From Planctomycetaceae bacterium (GTDB taxonomy: Bacteria > Planctomycetota > Planctomycetia > Planctomycetales > Planctomycetaceae): a DNA stretch of 9,062 bases. The stretch covers positions 1 to 9,062 of the forward strand of contig JALTOP010000381.1 in NCBI GenBank assembly GCA_027000105.1, written 5' to 3'. This document shows positions 5,445 through 9,062 of this stretch, piece by piece (within the stretch, counting starts at the first letter, position 1; each line of letters begins with the position of its first letter). The translations under genes were made by a program, and so were the position numbers. The notes under the pieces are model-generated. The model did no database searches and was not told the origin of the DNA. It saw nothing but the letters and a program-made list of their open reading frames with translations.

Positions 5445-7445
5445 TCAGTCGTCTGCCTCACCGTAATGGACTTCGACCAGCTTTTCAGCAATGCCAGTCT
5501 GAGGAAATTCTGCGAATACCGATTCCGCATCGGTGTGCAGCCCCAATACTGCCCGCGGGAGGCCTGAAAATTCCATGTTTCGCAGGTAGAGCCATTGATG
5601 TTTACCTATCCTGCAGCGAGCCGCGAATGTGTCAGTTACGGAAAGTGCTTTTCGGTTTTCTGTGACCGTTAGCCTATTCCAGTCGCAATGATTTTTTTTT
5701 CTGACGGGAGACCAATCCAAAAGCAGAGGCATTGTTAATCGGTACTTTCCGTGTTGTTTCAGGCAAAGATGATTTCGGTTGACCTCAATCGCACCATCGG
5801 CGGCAGTCGTGCGATCTTGAGGTAGTCCAAGAGGAATACAGCCAAGACGGAACTGTTTATTTTTGAGGAACAGTTCCCGGGTTTCACGTTTTTTCTTCTC
5901 ATTCCACTGGCCAGCCAGCGGAAGTTCCCAACAAAGTTCGATTCGTCTGTCCGGTTCTTTTGCAAAAACGGTATCCGAAAGTAACGCAATGTGGTCGGTA
6001 CGCGAAAGGAAAATTTGACGATCGATGATCGCGGAGGCCGTTTCGTTTCGCAGTTCCAGAAAATCTCCTGTCTTATCACTGAACCAGCAGGAACTGCTCC
6101 ACTCTGTTCCCAGGTTGTGCGGTTCGCCATCGATACTCAATTTTGTCAGCCAGGGTCCCTGAAAAACAGTTTGCCCCAGAGCGGTCAGCTGGAAAGAGGT
6201 GTCGGGGCGATCATGAAGAATCCCCAACAGGTCAGCTCCCGGGTACCAGTTGCTTCTCAGACAGGCCAAATGTCCCCAGGCGGAATTGGTGGCAGCTGTC
6301 TGATCCATTCCTTTTTTGGATTGACCGCTGGTAGATGGACTTTTTTTTGAGGGGCTGGCTTCTTCGAGACAGAGACGGCTTTGGATCGCCCAGTGGGCGC
6401 GGCGACGACGGGAGTGACTATTGATGGCCTCAAGCAGGGTTGTTTTCCAATCGGCCGGGGACGATGATGTCGAAATCAACGTTCCGTCACAGCATGTCAT
6501 CGCAGCTGCTCTTTTAACCAGATCCTCCCAGCGCGGTCGGGTTCGGGGAGAGAACAGTTTCCTGTCAAACCACTTTGCCAGTCGAATTGTTCGCGTCAGG
6601 GATGCCATAAACTGGGGGAGGATTGGCATCAGGCTTGCATGAGGCGTTCCGTCCGTGTCGGTCAATTTGCACAACTCAACCGAAAATGATTTTTTGCCCG
6701 CTCGAAATAGACCGATTGATTTGAGGGATTGCCCGAAAATCACTCCCATCAATATCGGTAGCTCAACACGAGTGAGGATGATTTCCAGGGAAAATTCCTC
6801 TGATTCGCAAGGCAGTTCAAGCGATTCTTTTACAAATTCGAGGTGCCGATACAAAAGGGACCAGAGCGTCAGAAACAGCTCATCGGTGATCAAATCGCAA
6901 CTGAGCAGCAATACCTGAGTCAGCAGGAAAAGGTCGAGCAGTTCGGGCTGTGCCGTTTCCACATGGCCTCCCGATCCCGAATGAGCGTCCGGCTCAATCT
7001 GGGACCATTCATGAGCCAGCAGGCTGTGCAGTTCCGCGAGCCAAATTTCACGGGCGACTCGTTGATCTGCAGCGGGCTCGGTCTGTGACTTTTTCTCGAT
7101 GAGAATCAATTGTTGGAGCAGGGTCACCAAATCCCGATCGTGAGAGGTTTGCGCATCGGATTCCGCATCGGGATTTTGGAGGCAAAGTAAATCGAGCAGC
7201 GAAAGCAGGCCCTCCCGGTATTGTTCTACCCCTTTGGCATTTCTCACTGCGTGCGAGAGTCGCTTTTTCAGTATGTTTGCGATTGGTTCCTGTTTTTTTT
7301 TCTTGAGTGATTTCCGCACTTTGGCAGTCAAGCCATTTTTCCATGCCAGGCCTTGCAGCAGCAGATGCAGATCCTGTAGGGCAGCGGATTCCTCAGGCAC
7401 TTCCGACGGCGTATCAATACTTGCTGGAGAAATTGTCTGTGTCAT
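5445..7445 (-). CDS. Large protein of unknown function, 666 residues
   Basis: I do not recognise a named family with confidence. The start at 7445 is an ATG without a clear Shine-Dalgarno. No signal peptide is visible, and the N-terminus (TQTISPASIDTPSEVPEES) is polar. Residues 20-340 look helical and leucine-rich (for example DLFLLTQVLLLSCDLITDEL, 171-190). A Lys/Ser-rich hydrophilic linker spans about 343-385. The C-terminal part (about 385-660) has beta-strand character with many Trp residues, including WSSSCWFSDKTGDFLELRNE (449-468) and FLSRTDHIALLSDTVF (479-494). That pattern recalls the beta-sheet domain of heparinase II/III-type polysaccharide lyases and their toroid-plus-sheet layout. 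This is a weak resemblance, and no catalytic Tyr/His set can be assigned. Three homopolymer tracts interrupt the coding strand: A9 at 7293-7301, A8 at 6341-6348 and A9 at 5692-5700. The gene lies 134 bp downstream of the YacL-like gene on the same strand; co-transcription is possible but unproven. Confidence 0.85.
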   Translation of the reverse strand: MTQTISPASIDTPSEVPEESAALQDLHLLLQGLAWKNGLTAKVRKSLKKKKQEPIANILKKRLSHAVRNAKGVEQYREGLLSLLDLLCLQNPDAESDAQTSHDRDLVTLLQQLILIEKKSQTEPAADQRVAREIWLAELHSLLAHEWSQIEPDAHSGSGGHVETAQPELLDLFLLTQVLLLSCDLITDELFLTLWSLLYRHLEFVKESLELPCESEEFSLEIILTRVELPILMGVIFGQSLKSIGLFRAGKKSFSVELCKLTDTDGTPHASLMPILPQFMASLTRTIRLAKWFDRKLFSPRTRPRWEDLVKRAAAMTCCDGTLISTSSSPADWKTTLLEAINSHSRRRRAHWAIQSRLCLEEASPSKKSPSTSGQSKKGMDQTAATNSAWGHLACLRSNWYPGADLLGILHDRPDTSFQLTALGQTVFQGPWLTKLSIDGEPHNLGTEWSSSCWFSDKTGDFLELRNETASAIIDRQIFLSRTDHIALLSDTVFAKEPDRRIELCWELPLAGQWNEKKKRETRELFLKNKQFRLGCIPLGLPQDRTTAADGAIEVNRNHLCLKQHGKYRLTMPLLLDWSPVRKKNHCDWNRLTVTENRKALSVTDTFAARCRIGKHQWLYLRNMEFSGLPRAVLGLHTDAESVFAEFPQTGIAEKLVEVHYGEADD

Positions 7446-7579
7446 CAGGTCAAGTTTCAGTTAGAAAAATGCGAATAGAACATGAGGTTGGGGAAAGCTG
7501 CCCCCGAAGTTTTCAGTCCGACAGTTAACGGGTTGACAGGTTTCAGGTGTAATCAGTGCTCAGGAGCAATCAACCGCTA

Positions 7580-8647
7580 TCAATTTTTCTTTTGGGAAGA
7601 GGAGGAAGCTGAATGGCTCGGTTTGCCGAAAAGCATGCGGACAGAACTGTTTTGTAATACGCTGGTAATTTCGACATCGACATCCTTGCCGATAAGATCT
7701 CTCCCCTGTTCGCAGACCAGCATCGTGCCATCGTCCAGATAACCAACACCTTGTCCGAAAGACTCTCCCTCTTTGATCAAATGAATGCGAACATGATCCC
7801 CGGGAATGTACTTTGGTTTCAGGGCATTGGCGACATCATTCAGGTTGATGACATCGATATTCTGAACACTGGCCACTTTGTTCAAATTGACGTCATTCGT
7901 AATAATGCGACCGCTGACGGCTTTGGCCACTTCAATCAGCATTTGGTCGTGCGGTGTCGCTTTTCCGGAGATCGGCTTTTCGAAATTGGTGTCGTAGATC
8001 CGAATCTCTGCATGCGGGTGTTGTTGGATGCGGCTTAAGACATCCAGGCCGCGTCTTCCTCTCCCTTTACGGACTTTATCGCCGCTATCTGCAATGCGCT
8101 GTAAATCTTCCAGCACGAAATCCGGAACCAGCATCTGGGAATCAATGACGAGAGTCTCGACCAGTTCCGCGATTCTCCCGTCGATCAGAGCATAACTGTC
8201 AACAACAAGCGGCCTGCCTCCTTTCAGTTCACGGGAAAATTCGACGTACGGGATGACGAAGCGGAAATCATCTTTGGTCTGCAGAAGGAAGGAAATGGAA
8301 AGGTACGGAATCGTCAGCAGCATGAACATCGATGTCAGGTTATAGTAGGCCTGTCCATCGCGGAAGTTGGCCTGATTGAAGGCCGGTTCAATGGCCTGGA
8401 TGAAGAGGTAGCTCAGCAATGCCCCGACGAGCAATCCGAAGTAAATAGCGGAGATTTCTTCGATTCGTTTTTTGCGAATGAGCAGATCGGTCGCGATAAT
8501 GCCGACGACAAGCGACATCAGCACCAGAAAGGCAATCAGAGGGTGCTCGGCAATTTCAGTTGGAACAAGCTGATCCTGTGTGATGTAGGTGGCAAAAGCC
8601 CCCGCAGAGATACACACGAAAATGGCTCGAATGATGTTCAAAAGCAT
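7580..8647 (-). CDS. YacL-like membrane protein with PIN and TRAM domains
   Basis: PIN domains are metal-dependent nuclease folds and TRAM is an RNA-binding beta-barrel, so the protein is probably a membrane-anchored ribonuclease; its physiological role is unclear even in Bacillus YacL. From the ATG at 8647 the product has 355 residues. Four transmembrane helices lie at about 3-23, 36-57, 65-85 and 102-122. The PIN domain (about 147-272) shows the acidic residues expected for metal binding: Asp150 and Asp156 in VVDSYALIDGRI, Glu180 in DFVLEDLQ, Asp234 in TPHDQMLIE and Asp252 in IITNDVNLNKVA. The TRAM domain (about 280-342) includes HVRIHLIKEGESFGQGVGYL and DGTMLV. A Ser/Lys-rich tail follows. 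The frame can be extended to a TTG at 8686, but the ATG at 8647 has a better ribosome binding site and places the first helix at the N-terminus. Family identification is firm; nuclease activity is inferred from the conserved residues. Confidence 0.94.
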   Translation of the reverse strand: MLLNIIRAIFVCISAGAFATYITQDQLVPTEIAEHPLIAFLVLMSLVVGIIATDLLIRKKRIEEISAIYFGLLVGALLSYLFIQAIEPAFNQANFRDGQAYYNLTSMFMLLTIPYLSISFLLQTKDDFRFVIPYVEFSRELKGGRPLVVDSYALIDGRIAELVETLVIDSQMLVPDFVLEDLQRIADSGDKVRKGRGRRGLDVLSRIQQHPHAEIRIYDTNFEKPISGKATPHDQMLIEVAKAVSGRIITNDVNLNKVASVQNIDVINLNDVANALKPKYIPGDHVRIHLIKEGESFGQGVGYLDDGTMLVCEQGRDLIGKDVDVEITSVLQNSSVRMLFGKPSHSASSSSQKKN

Positions 8648-9062
8648 ATTGATACCCTGTCCTGGGGAATGTTGGTTCTTCAACAAAAAACTTGAAACTT
8701 GGTTAGTAGCGGGTTCCGCTTACGGGTTATCCGTCAGGTCTGTAGCAACGGAAATATGTTCGAGGATGTCTGTTAAGTTCTCGTTTACGACGTTCACAAT
8801 TTGTGCATCATCTTGTGCATCATGTTCAAACTGCGCATCGGAAACAGTATAACCGGGGCGTGTTGACAAACGGGTGACGTCAGCCTTGCACGATGCCCAT
8901 GCATCAGCACATCTGAACAATCAGGCAGATGCGAATTTCGTGTCATCATACGCATCGGAAACGAGAATTTCCAGACAGATCACTCGCAACTTCGGAACAG
9001 GATGTCACAAAAGCGGGCATGACGGCAAAACAGGGAGCGCACTTGCCTTTGGGGGGGAATTT
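8648..9062. other. Region upstream of the YacL-like gene without a convincing gene
   Basis: These 415 bp should contain the promoter of the YacL-like gene, but I cannot identify a good -35/-10 pair. A minus-strand frame, 8720-8920, has only a TTG start and no ribosome binding site. It is followed at its stop by a small hairpin, AGCGG-GTT-CCGCT (8708-8720), without a T run. Repeats seen: a 12-bp tandem unit, TTGTGCATCATC, at 8801-8812 and 8813-8824 (one mismatch), and a perfect 12-bp direct repeat, CGCATCGGAAAC, at 8834-8845 and 8951-8962. Seven G residues lie at 9051-9057. Confidence 0.45.
8655..8662 (-). promoter_or_regulatory. Probable Shine-Dalgarno of the YacL-like gene
   Basis: On the minus strand GGACAGGG lies 7 nt before the ATG at 8647. 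It supports that start over the upstream TTG at 8686. Confidence 0.5.

Noticed and set aside
5233..5466. Plus-strand frame of 77 codons between the DUF1559 remnant and the 666-residue gene
   Set aside because: It starts inside the remnant, runs into the end of the opposite gene and has no ribosome binding site or motif.
7533..7538. TTGACA box on the plus strand in the gap between the two minus-strand genes
   Set aside because: There is no -10 element at a suitable distance and no plus-strand gene downstream for it to serve.
8589..8852. Plus-strand frame of 87 codons opposite the start of the YacL-like gene
   Set aside because: It overlaps the first transmembrane helix region of a well-supported gene on the other strand, and its Ser/Cys-rich end reflects the tandem repeat at 8801-8824.
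8834..8962. Repeated 12-mers considered as a CRISPR-like or integron-like array
   Set aside because: Only two copies exist, they are too short, and there is no regular spacing or associated gene.

Overview
The window looks like chromosomal DNA from a planctomycete. Three things point there: a DUF1559 (H-X9-DG) C-terminal signature, a small exported protein of a type I recall mainly from planctomycete genomes, and a large protein with no recognisable bacterial family. Genes are mostly monocistronic, widely spaced, on both strands, and weak in Shine-Dalgarno sequences, which also fits. The assignment is an inference; no rRNA or other phylogenetic marker is present.

Layout, left to right. The 3' half of a type I glutamine synthetase gene (+) enters from the left edge. 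It is followed by a small exported protein of unknown function (+, 949-1452). Converging on this is dTDP-4-dehydrorhamnose 3,5-epimerase (-, 1543-2121). A 355-bp divergent intergenic region separates the epimerase from an exported HtrA/DegP-type serine protease with one PDZ domain (+, 2477-3568). After a 312-bp gap comes a SirB1-type transglutaminase-like/TPR protein (+, 3881-4729). The next stretch, 4730-5444, has no intact gene but holds the decayed C-terminus of a DUF1559 protein and several short direct repeats. The right side carries two minus-strand genes: a 666-residue protein of unknown function (5445-7445) and, upstream of it in the same orientation, a YacL-like membrane protein with PIN and TRAM domains (7580-8647). 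The last 415 bp (8648-9062) contain no convincing gene.

The genes do not form one pathway. They are housekeeping functions (nitrogen assimilation, nucleotide-sugar synthesis, envelope proteolysis, probable RNA metabolism) beside lineage-specific proteins of unknown role. I found no tRNA, rRNA, CRISPR array, insertion sequence, phage gene or defence system. The items most worth a second look are the DUF1559 gene remnant, the long unknown minus-strand gene with three A8-A9 tracts, and the small exported protein with a highly patterned C-terminal half.
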